This document shows, one piece after another, positions 6,377 to 11,965 of a stretch of DNA of 12,447 nt (positions are counted from its first letter, which is position 1; the number at the start of each line of letters is the position of its first letter). A program made the translations under genes and the position numbers. The notes under the pieces are model-generated. The model searched no databases, was not told the DNA's origin, and saw only the letters and a list, made by a program, of their open reading frames with translations. This stretch comes from Actinomycetes bacterium (GTDB lineage Bacteria > Actinomycetota > Actinomycetes > Actinomycetales > Cellulomonadaceae), in the NCBI GenBank assembly GCA_023438885.1, contig JAEXPS010000149.1:1-12447 (forward strand). Reading direction: 5' to 3'.

Positions 6377-6726
6377 CCGGCGGCCCAGATCTGCTGCATG
6401 CGGACCTGCAGGAAGGCGACGGTCAACGCGGCGACGGCCATGACCACCGAGCTCCACCGGCTGCGCTCGGCGAACGCCCACAGGGCCGCCAGCGGCAGGA
6501 GCGCCAGCTGGGTGCCGACGTAGATCCAGAACAGCCCGCTCGTGGCACCGCCGGCCGCGGGCCGCACCGCGACGACGACCGCCTGGACCACCAGGTAGGC
6601 CTCGATCGCCGCACCGGCGAACAGCTGGCGCAGGATGACAGGACGGTCGCGCACCGCACGCCACCCGGCCCAGACCGCCAGCGCCAGGCACAGCGTGAAC
6701 CCGGTGACGACCAGTGGCGTGCTCAC
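6373..6726 (-). CDS. Small four-helix membrane protein, first gene of the pyrD operon
   Basis: A 117-residue hydrophobic protein with four predicted helices at about 4-22, 36-54, 64-86 and 91-108. Cytoplasmic-type basic loops (WRAVRDRPVILRQ; AERSRW) separate the first and second and the third and fourth helices. The C-terminus LQVRMQQIW resembles actinobacterial integral membrane proteins of unknown function with a shared RMxQIW ending, by recollection. It starts at GTG 6726, only 52 bases from the divergent pepA start. A TACCGT -10-like box 8 bases upstream suggests a leaderless or nearly leaderless message. It overlaps the following membrane protein by 4 bases. It is not homologous by eye to the next gene despite similar size and helix count. 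No function can be assigned. Confidence 0.8.
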   Translation of the reverse strand: MSTPLVVTGFTLCLALAVWAGWRAVRDRPVILRQLFAGAAIEAYLVVQAVVVAVRPAAGGATSGLFWIYVGTQLALLPLAALWAFAERSRWSSVVMAVAALTVAFLQVRMQQIWAAG

Positions 6727-6734
6727 GGGCCCAC

Positions 6735-6740
6735 ACGGTA
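6735..6740 (-). promoter_or_regulatory. Candidate -10 box for the pyrD operon
   Basis: Minus-strand TACCGT lies 8 bases before GTG 6726. It shares a 52-base divergent region with the pepA promoter, so the two polymerase footprints would overlap. No convincing -35 box or ribosome site. Confidence 0.4.
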
Positions 6741-6766
6741 CCGCCCGGGCCGGGATCCGTCCGGTC

Positions 6767-6772
6767 TACCAT
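6767..6772 (+). promoter_or_regulatory. Candidate -10 box giving a leaderless mRNA (pepA)
   Basis: TACCAT lies 6 bases before GTG 6779, with no Shine-Dalgarno between, so transcription would begin at the start codon. The same box-to-start distance is seen for the DUF3043 gene. Confidence 0.5.
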
Positions 6773-6778
6773 CGACTC

Positions 6779-8236
6779 GTGATCGCGCTGACCAGCAAGG
6801 ACCCCGCCCGCCTTCCCGTCGACGCCCTCGTGGTGGCGACCGCGCCCGCTGACGGCGCCGTCGCGCTGGTCGGCGCGGACTGGCTTCCCGCCGAGCTGCG
6901 CACCGCGCTGGTGCGCGACGCCAAGGCGCTGGGTGTCACCGGCAAGGCCGACGAGGTGCGCCGCGTGCCGGCCACCGGGCTCAAGGCGAAGGTGCTGGTG
7001 CTCACCGGCCTCGGCACCGGAGCGGTCGACGCCGAGACCCTGCGACGCGCGGCGGGTGCCGCGACGCGGGAGCTGGCCGGCGTGGGGTCGGTGGCTCTCG
7101 CGCTGCCGGTGCCGGACGCGGCCGCGGCGGTGGCCGTCGCCGAGGGCGCCCTCCTCGGGGCGTACTCCTACGCGCGCTACCACGCGGCCGACGCGCCCGT
7201 CGCCTCGATCGAGGTCGTCGCGCCCAAGGCGAAGGACGCCGCGGCCGGGCTCGCCCGGGCGCAGGTGCTCGCGGCGGCGGTCCACGCGACCCGCGACCTC
7301 GTCAACGCAGCGCCGAACCACCTCTACCCCGAGGCGTTCGCCGATGCCGCGCATGCCGCGGCCAAGGGCGTCAAGGGCGTCAAGCTCGAGGTGCGCGACG
7401 AGAAGGCACTGGCGGCCGGCGGCTACGGCGGTCTCATCGGCGTGGGCCAGGGCTCGACGCGGCCCCCGCGGCTCGTGAAGGTCTCCTACGCCCCGTCGCG
7501 TCGCGCCAAGGCAACGGTCGCGCTGGTGGGCAAGGGCATCACGTTCGACTCCGGCGGCATCTCCATCAAGCCCTCGAACGCCATGGAGACGATGAAGTCG
7601 GACATGGCGGGCGCCGCCGCGGTGCTGCACACGGTGCTCGCCGCCGCGAAGCTCGGCCTGCCGGTCGCGGTGACGGGCTGGCTCTGCCTGGCCGAGAACA
7701 TGCCGTCGGGCTCCGCGCAGCGGCCGTCGGACGTGATCACCATCCGCGGCGGCAAGACCGTCGAGGTGCTGAACACCGACGCCGAGGGCCGCCTGGTGAT
7801 GGCCGACGGCCTCGTCGCCGCCACCGAGGAGAAGCCGGACGTCGTCATCGACATCGCCACGCTCACCGGTGCGCAGATCGTCGCGCTCGGCGACCGCGTC
7901 GCGGGCGTGATGGGGTCCGACGAGGTGCGCGAGCAGGTTCTCGCCGCCGCTGCCGCATCGGGCGAGCAGGCGTGGGGCATGCCGTTGCCCGACGAGCTCA
8001 AGGCGGGCCTGTCCTCGAAGGTCGCCGACCTCGCCAACGTCGCCGCCGACCGCGCCGGCGGCATGCTGACCGCGGGCGTCTTCCTGCGGGAGTTCGCGGG
8101 CGAGACACCGTGGGCGCACATCGACATCGCCGGCCCGAGCTTCAACGAGCGGGCGGAGCACGGGTACACGCCGAGGGGCGGGACCGGGTACGGCGTGCGC
8201 ACGCTGCTGGCGTTCGTGGAGTCCCGCGTCTCCTGA
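6779..8236 (+). CDS. pepA: Leucyl aminopeptidase (M17 family)
   Basis: A cytosolic dinuclear-metal aminopeptidase that releases N-terminal residues, in peptide turnover. The 485-residue length fits M17. The N-terminal macro-like domain (about 1-150) is followed by the catalytic domain with every family residue visible: Lys252 and Asp257 in GKGITFDSGG, Lys264 in SIKPSN, Asp275 in MKSDMAGA, and Asp334, Glu336 and Arg338 in the signature NTDAEGRLV (332-340). The GTG at 6779 gives the usual short N-terminus (MIALTSKDPA); the frame is open 48 codons further but overlaps the divergent gene and its promoter. In M. tuberculosis the M17 gene (pepB) also lies just before dlaT, supporting orthology. It ends 5 bases from a convergent gene, with a palindrome over both stops. 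Confidence 0.96.
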   Translation: MIALTSKDPARLPVDALVVATAPADGAVALVGADWLPAELRTALVRDAKALGVTGKADEVRRVPATGLKAKVLVLTGLGTGAVDAETLRRAAGAATRELAGVGSVALALPVPDAAAAVAVAEGALLGAYSYARYHAADAPVASIEVVAPKAKDAAAGLARAQVLAAAVHATRDLVNAAPNHLYPEAFADAAHAAAKGVKGVKLEVRDEKALAAGGYGGLIGVGQGSTRPPRLVKVSYAPSRRAKATVALVGKGITFDSGGISIKPSNAMETMKSDMAGAAAVLHTVLAAAKLGLPVAVTGWLCLAENMPSGSAQRPSDVITIRGGKTVEVLNTDAEGRLVMADGLVAATEEKPDVVIDIATLTGAQIVALGDRVAGVMGSDEVREQVLAAAAASGEQAWGMPLPDELKAGLSSKVADLANVAADRAGGMLTAGVFLREFAGETPWAHIDIAGPSFNERAEHGYTPRGGTGYGVRTLLAFVESRVS

Positions 8237-8246
8237 CCGGGTCAGG
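8232..8246. terminator. Perfect palindrome bridging two convergent stop codons
   Basis: CCTGACC-G-GGTCAGG contains the pepA stop (8234-8236) and the stop of the convergent gene (8242-8244). As RNA it folds to six pairs with a 3-base loop in either direction. No U-run follows, so terminator function is possible but not shown. Confidence 0.35.
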
Positions 8247-8589
8247 TCGGGTCGGTGCGTGCGCGGTTGCGCTCGATGCGCTGGCGTGCGTTCCAGTCCC
8301 GCACCCGCTGCGGATAGCCGACGCGTTGCACGTCGTACACCGGGATGCCGAGCTCGCGGGCGATCTGCACCGCTGCGGCCGGGTCCGGCACCTTGCGCCG
8401 GGTCCACTCACCGTCCGTGGCGACGAGCATCACGGTGGTCGGTGTCACGTGGGTCGCCGGCTCGACGTACGCCTCGACGCCGACGCGGGTCCGGACGAAG
8501 TCCCTGATGTGGGCCAGCGTCGCCTCACGGGCCTCCTTCGTCGAAGGTCCGCCCCCTGCGGCCGGCGTGCGCCGGCGGAACCACGCCAT
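8242..8589 (-). CDS. Conserved small hypothetical protein (115 residues)
   Basis: Function unknown. The protein starts with a basic MAWFRRR, has a Gly/Ser linker, then a compact domain: a helix with EAREATLAHIRDFVRTRVGVEAYVEP (residues 19-44), a strand TPTTVMLVATDGEWTRRKVPD (49-69), a helix AAAVQIARELGIPVYDVQ (71-88) and VGYPQRVRDWNARQR (90-104). The GEWTRRxVPD...GIPVYDVQxVGYPQRxRD pattern matches, from memory, an actinobacterial family found between the M17 peptidase and lpdA, sometimes labelled oxidoreductase without evidence. I see no nucleotide-binding Gly-rich loop, cysteine pair or signal peptide that would support that label. The ATG at 8589 has no ribosome site but has TACGCT 7 bases upstream, pointing to a leaderless mRNA. 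It is convergent with pepA and divergent from lpdA. Confidence 0.8.
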   Translation of the reverse strand: MAWFRRRTPAAGGGPSTKEAREATLAHIRDFVRTRVGVEAYVEPATHVTPTTVMLVATDGEWTRRKVPDPAAAVQIARELGIPVYDVQRVGYPQRVRDWNARQRIERNRARTDPT

Positions 8590-8596
8590 GGCGGGA

Positions 8597-8602
8597 AGCG
8601 TA
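8597..8602 (-). promoter_or_regulatory. Candidate -10 box giving a leaderless mRNA (115-residue gene)
   Basis: Minus-strand TACGCT lies 7 bases before the ATG at 8589, with no Shine-Dalgarno between. It is the fourth such arrangement in the window. Confidence 0.45.
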
Positions 8603-8635
8603 ATCGTCCCGGCTGTACGGAAGCCCTCGGAATCG

Positions 8636-8641
8636 TAGGAT
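8636..8641 (+). promoter_or_regulatory. Candidate -10 box for the lpdA-sucB operon
   Basis: TAGGAT in the 155-base gap between two divergent genes. A start near 8648 would leave a leader of about 97 bases before the lpdA GTG, unusually long for this window and containing the hairpins described separately. The -35 region (around 8613-8618, CTGTAC) is a poor match. Confidence 0.45.
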
Positions 8642-8643
8642 GA

Positions 8644-8723
8644 TTGTCAAGGGCCCTTCGTCCGCTGGTTCGTCCCGGCTGGTCGGGAATGACAAGATGG
8701 GTGACGGACCTTCATCCCTTGTC
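8644..8723 (+). promoter_or_regulatory. Structured leader region upstream of lpdA
   Basis: This stretch holds a 10-base palindrome AAGGGCCCTT (8649-8658), a TCCCG/CGGGA hairpin (8673-8677 with 8684-8688) and a 12-pair hairpin: GACAAG (8691-8696) with CTTGTC (8718-8723), then GGGTGA (8699-8704) with TCATCC (8712-8717, one G-U pair) around a 7-base loop, with AT 8697-8698 bulged. TTGTCA (8644-8649) could instead pair with TGACAA (8690-8695), and CAAGGG (8648-8653) with CCCTTG (8716-8721). The main hairpin ends 9 bases before the GAGGAG ribosome site. I know no riboswitch class that fits; an RNA switch or protein operator is an inference. Confidence 0.4.
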
Positions 8724-8732
8724 CCAATCTTT

Positions 8733-8747
8733 GAGGAGCAGGCAGTG
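8733..8747 (+). promoter_or_regulatory. Strong ribosome site that sets the lpdA start
   Basis: GAGGAG (8733-8738) lies 6 bases before GTG 8745. This decides against the in-frame ATGs at 8640 and 8697. Confidence 0.8.
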
Positions 8748-10112
8748 GCCGACGCGTTCGACATCGTGGTCCTAGGTGGAGGCAGCGGCGGTTACGCGAC
8801 CGCCCTGCGGTCGGCACAGCTGGGCAAGACGGTCGCTCTGGTGGAGGCGGACAAGGTCGGGGGCACCTGTCTGCACAAGGGCTGCATCCCCACCAAGGCC
8901 CTGCTGCACGCCGCCGAGCTGGCTGACGACGCCCGCGAGGGCGCCCACTTCGGTGTCCACACCGTGCTCGAGCGGATCGAGATGCCCGAGGTCAACGCGT
9001 ACAAGGACGCGGTGATCGGCCGGCTGTACAAGGGCCTGCAGGGGCTCGTGTCGTCCCGCGGCATCGAGGTCGTCCACGGCTGGGGGACGCTGACCGGACC
9101 GAACACCGTCCAGGTGGGCGACCGCACCCTCACCGGGGAGCACGTCGTCCTCGCCTCGGGCTCCTACGCCCGTTCGCTGCCCGGACTGGAGATCGGCGGC
9201 CGCGTCATCACCTCCGACCAGGCGCTCCAGCTCGACTGGATCCCGCGCTCGGCGGTCATCCTCGGCGGCGGCGTCATCGGCTCGGAGTTCGCCAGCGTCT
9301 GGAAGTCGTTCGGCGCCGACGTGACGATCGTCGAGGCGCTGCCCCACCTGGTGCCCAACGAGGACGAGGCGCTCTCCAAGGCCTTCGAGCGCGCGTTCCG
9401 CAAGCGTGGCATCGCCTTCAGCACCGGCGTGCGGTTCGCCGGGGTCTCGCAGACCGACGACGGCGTCCACGTGTGGCTCGAGGACGGCAAGACGTTCGAC
9501 GCCGACCTGCTGCTCGTCGCGGTCGGCCGCGGCCCCGCCACGGCCAACCTCGGGTACGAGGAGCAGGGCATCACCCTCGACCGTGGCTTCGTCGTCACCG
9601 ACGAGCGGCTGCGCACGGGCGTGGCGAACATCCGCGCGGTCGGCGACATCGTCCCCGGCCTCCAGCTGGCGCACCGGGGCTTCGCGCAGGGCATCTTCGT
9701 CGCCGAGGACATCGCCGGGCTGAACCCCGCGCCCATCGTCGAGTCGGGCATTCCCCGGGTGACGTACTCCACGCCCGAGGTGGCGTCCGTCGGAGTCACC
9801 GAGGCGAAGGCGCGCGAGCTCTACGGCGACATCGAGACCGTCGAGTACAACCTCGGCGGCAACGGCAAGAGCCAGATCCTCGGCACGCAAGGCTTCGTCA
9901 AGCTCGTCGCCAGGAAGGGCGGGCCCGTCGTCGGTGTGCACATGATCGGCGCCCGCGTCGGCGAGCTCATCGGCGAGGCCCAGCTCGCCGTCAACTGGGA
10001 GGCCTACCCCGAAGACGTCGCCGGCCTCGTGCACGCCCACCCGACCCAGAACGAGGCGCTCGGCGAGGCGTTCCTCGCCCTGGCCGGCAAGCCGCTGCAC
10101 GCCCACAACTGA
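8745..10112 (+). CDS. lpdA: Dihydrolipoamide dehydrogenase (E3)
   Basis: The FAD-dependent E3 component that reoxidises dihydrolipoamide on E2 with NAD+, shared by pyruvate, 2-oxoglutarate and often branched-chain dehydrogenases. The 455-residue length is typical. Seen in order: the FAD Rossmann loop GGGSGG (11-16), the redox disulfide TCLHKGCIPTKA with Cys42 and Cys47, the NAD loop GGGVIGSE (174-181), the second FAD motif IRAVGDIVPG (296-305), and the C-terminal catalytic dyad in HAHPTQNEA, His432 and Glu437. The GTG start has an excellent GAGGAG site. It is followed after 21 bases by the E2 gene. The long structured leader suggests control at the leader or operator level. In M. tuberculosis lpdC is elsewhere, so the E3-E2 pairing differs from that order. 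Confidence 0.96.
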   Translation: MADAFDIVVLGGGSGGYATALRSAQLGKTVALVEADKVGGTCLHKGCIPTKALLHAAELADDAREGAHFGVHTVLERIEMPEVNAYKDAVIGRLYKGLQGLVSSRGIEVVHGWGTLTGPNTVQVGDRTLTGEHVVLASGSYARSLPGLEIGGRVITSDQALQLDWIPRSAVILGGGVIGSEFASVWKSFGADVTIVEALPHLVPNEDEALSKAFERAFRKRGIAFSTGVRFAGVSQTDDGVHVWLEDGKTFDADLLLVAVGRGPATANLGYEEQGITLDRGFVVTDERLRTGVANIRAVGDIVPGLQLAHRGFAQGIFVAEDIAGLNPAPIVESGIPRVTYSTPEVASVGVTEAKARELYGDIETVEYNLGGNGKSQILGTQGFVKLVARKGGPVVGVHMIGARVGELIGEAQLAVNWEAYPEDVAGLVHAHPTQNEALGEAFLALAGKPLHAHN

Positions 10113-10133
10113 ACCAAGGAGACCAGGTCCGTC

Positions 10134-11957
10134 ATGTCGCAGAACGTGCAGCTCCCCGCCCTCGGCGAGTCGGTCACCGAGGGGACGGTCACCCGCTGGC
10201 TCAAGTCGGTCGGCGATCACGTCGAGGTCGACGAGCCGTTGCTGGAGATCTCGACCGACAAGGTGGACACCGAGATCCCGTCGCCGTTCGCCGGGGTGCT
10301 CGAGCAGATCCTCGTCGGTGAGGACGAGACGGTCGCGGTGGGCGCGACGCTCGCGGTGATCGGCGAGGGCGCCGGCTCCGGGGCCGACCAGCCCGCGGCG
10401 CCCGCCGAGCAGGCTCCGGCGCAGGAGGCTCCGGCCGCCGAGACGGCTCCGGCCCAGGAGGCTCCGGCACCCGCCGAGCAGGCTCCGGCCCCGCAGGCGG
10501 CGCCCGAGGCACCGGCACCGGCACCGGCGGCCGAGGCCGCACCCGCCAGCGGCACCGAGGTGAAGCTGCCGGCGCTGGGCGAGTCGGTCACCGAAGGCAC
10601 CGTGACCCGCTGGCTCAAGGCCGTCGGCGACCACGTCGACCTCGACGAGGCGCTCCTGGAGATCTCGACCGACAAGGTGGACACCGAGGTGCCCTCGCCG
10701 GTCGCCGGGACGGTCCAGCAGATCCTCGTCGGGGAGGACGAGACCGTCGCCGTCGGCGCCGTGCTCGCCATCGTCGGCGAGGGAGCGGCTCCGGCTCAGG
10801 CTGCCCCCGCAGCACCGGCACCGGCACCGGCACAGGCACCCGCCGAGGCCGCGCCCGCCACGCCGTCTCCGGCCGAGACCCCGGCACCGATCCCCGCGAA
10901 GGTCCTCCCCTCCGAGGAGGCCTCCCCAGCTCCCGCTCCGGCGGCTCAGGCCCCCGCTGCGGCGCCCGCCCCGGCCTCTGCTGCGGCGCCCGCCGCCCCG
11001 GCCGCCGCCGGGACCTACCTCACCCCGCTCGTCCGCAAGCTCGCGGCCGAGAAGGGCGTGGACGTCGCCGCGCTCGCCGGCTCGGGCGTCGGTGGGCGCA
11101 TCCGCAAGGAGGACGTCCTCGACGCGGCCGCCAAGGCGGAGGCCGAGCGGGCCGCCGCGGAGCAGGCCAAGGCCGCTCCGGCCGCGCAGGAGCCTGCCGC
11201 GGCGCCGGCCAAGGCCCCGAGCGTCCCGGCCGTGTCGCCGCTGCGCGGCACCACCGAGAAGGCGAGCCGCCTGCGCCAGATCATCGCCGAGCGGATGGTC
11301 GAGGCCCTGCACACGCAGGCCCAGCTGACCACCGTGGTCGAGGTCGACGTCACCAAGGTGGCCCGGCTGCGCGCCAAGGCGAAGGACGGCTTCCGCGCGC
11401 GCGAGGGCGTCAACCTGACGTTCCTGCCGTTCTTCGTCCTCGCCGCCGTCGAGGCGCTCAAGGCCTACCCCAAGGTCAACGGGGTGCTCGAGGGCAACGA
11501 GATCACGTACCACGGCTCCGAGAACGTCGGCATCGCGGTCGACACCGAGCGCGGCCTCGTGGTGCCCGTGATCCGCGACGCCGGCGACCTCAACCTGGCC
11601 GGCCTGGCCCGCAAGATCGCCGACCTGGCCGGCCGCACCCGCGCCAACAAGGTCTCGCCCGACGAGCTGTCCGGCGCCACGTTCACCGTGACGAACACCG
11701 GCTCGGGCGGCGCCCTGATCGACACCCCGATCGTGCCCGGCGGAACCTCGGCGATCCTCGCCACCGGAACCATCGTCAAGCGGCCGGTCGTGGTGACGGG
11801 CGAGGACGGTGCCGACGTCATCGCCGTCCGGTCGATGTGCTACCTCTCGCTGTCCTACGACCACCGGCTGGTCGACGGAGCTGACGCGTCGCGCTACCTC
11901 ACGGCGATCAAGCAGCGGATCGAGGAGGGCGCGTTCGAGGCCGAGCTCGGCCTCTGA
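10134..11957 (+). CDS. sucB: 2-oxoacid dehydrogenase E2, dihydrolipoamide acyltransferase (SucB/DlaT type)
   Basis: The E2 core of the pyruvate/2-oxoglutarate dehydrogenase complex, transferring acyl groups from lipoyl-lysine to CoA. The 607 residues show two lipoyl domains (about 3-78 and 141-216) with lipoylated lysines Lys43 and Lys181 in EISTDKVDTE, Ala/Pro-rich linkers (84-139, 219-293), an E3-binding domain (294-331, TPLVRKLAAEKGVDVAALAG), a third linker, and the catalytic domain (about 375-607) with SYDHRLVDG, His577 and Asp581. It is of the actinobacterial type named succinyltransferase in databases, but its M. tuberculosis counterpart DlaT works with pyruvate, so the substrate is open. 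AAGGAG (10116-10121) lies 12 bases before the ATG, a longish spacing. It is in an operon with lpdA. Confidence 0.95.
   Translation: MSQNVQLPALGESVTEGTVTRWLKSVGDHVEVDEPLLEISTDKVDTEIPSPFAGVLEQILVGEDETVAVGATLAVIGEGAGSGADQPAAPAEQAPAQEAPAAETAPAQEAPAPAEQAPAPQAAPEAPAPAPAAEAAPASGTEVKLPALGESVTEGTVTRWLKAVGDHVDLDEALLEISTDKVDTEVPSPVAGTVQQILVGEDETVAVGAVLAIVGEGAAPAQAAPAAPAPAPAQAPAEAAPATPSPAETPAPIPAKVLPSEEASPAPAPAAQAPAAAPAPASAAAPAAPAAAGTYLTPLVRKLAAEKGVDVAALAGSGVGGRIRKEDVLDAAAKAEAERAAAEQAKAAPAAQEPAAAPAKAPSVPAVSPLRGTTEKASRLRQIIAERMVEALHTQAQLTTVVEVDVTKVARLRAKAKDGFRAREGVNLTFLPFFVLAAVEALKAYPKVNGVLEGNEITYHGSENVGIAVDTERGLVVPVIRDAGDLNLAGLARKIADLAGRTRANKVSPDELSGATFTVTNTGSGGALIDTPIVPGGTSAILATGTIVKRPVVVTGEDGADVIAVRSMCYLSLSYDHRLVDGADASRYLTAIKQRIEEGAFEAELGL
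10242..10688 (+). repeat. Duplicated lipoyl-domain DNA in sucB
   Basis: A 33-base stretch at 10242-10274 recurs exactly at 10656-10688, 414 bases apart, around the two lipoyl-lysine codons, and the flanking domain sequence is similar. Between and after them, GCTCCGGC and GCACCG units encode the Ala/Pro linkers. Recombination between copies would remove exactly one lipoyl domain and one linker in frame. Confidence 0.85.
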
Positions 11958-11965
11958 GTGGCGCG

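Noticed and set aside
6635..6778. N-terminal extension of pepA (48 codons)
   Set aside because: It overlaps the divergent membrane-protein gene and the promoter region, and M17 enzymes start as the GTG 6779 product does.
5978..8407. Long minus-strand open frame (about 809 codons) covering pepA
   Set aside because: Only the final 132 codons form a membrane protein with an ATGA overlap. The remainder is antisense to pepA.
8640..8744. N-terminal extension of lpdA from ATG 8640 (35 codons) or ATG 8697
   Set aside because: GTG 8745 has a near-ideal GAGGAG site and places the FAD loop at the normal distance from the N-terminus.
8689..8775. Possible upstream ORF of 28 codons overlapping the lpdA start
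   Set aside because: It has only a weak GGGA upstream, no regulatory residue run, and overlaps lpdA in another frame; nothing beyond chance supports it.
10509..10840. GCACCG tandem units that might be a microsatellite or CRISPR-like array
   Set aside because: They are in-frame Ala-Pro codons of E2 linkers, with no spacer structure.
8772..11864. Minus-strand open frame of about 1030 codons antisense to lpdA and sucB
   Set aside because: It mirrors the two well-supported plus-strand genes, its repeats are the reverse image of the Ala/Pro linkers, and there is no domain or ribosome site.
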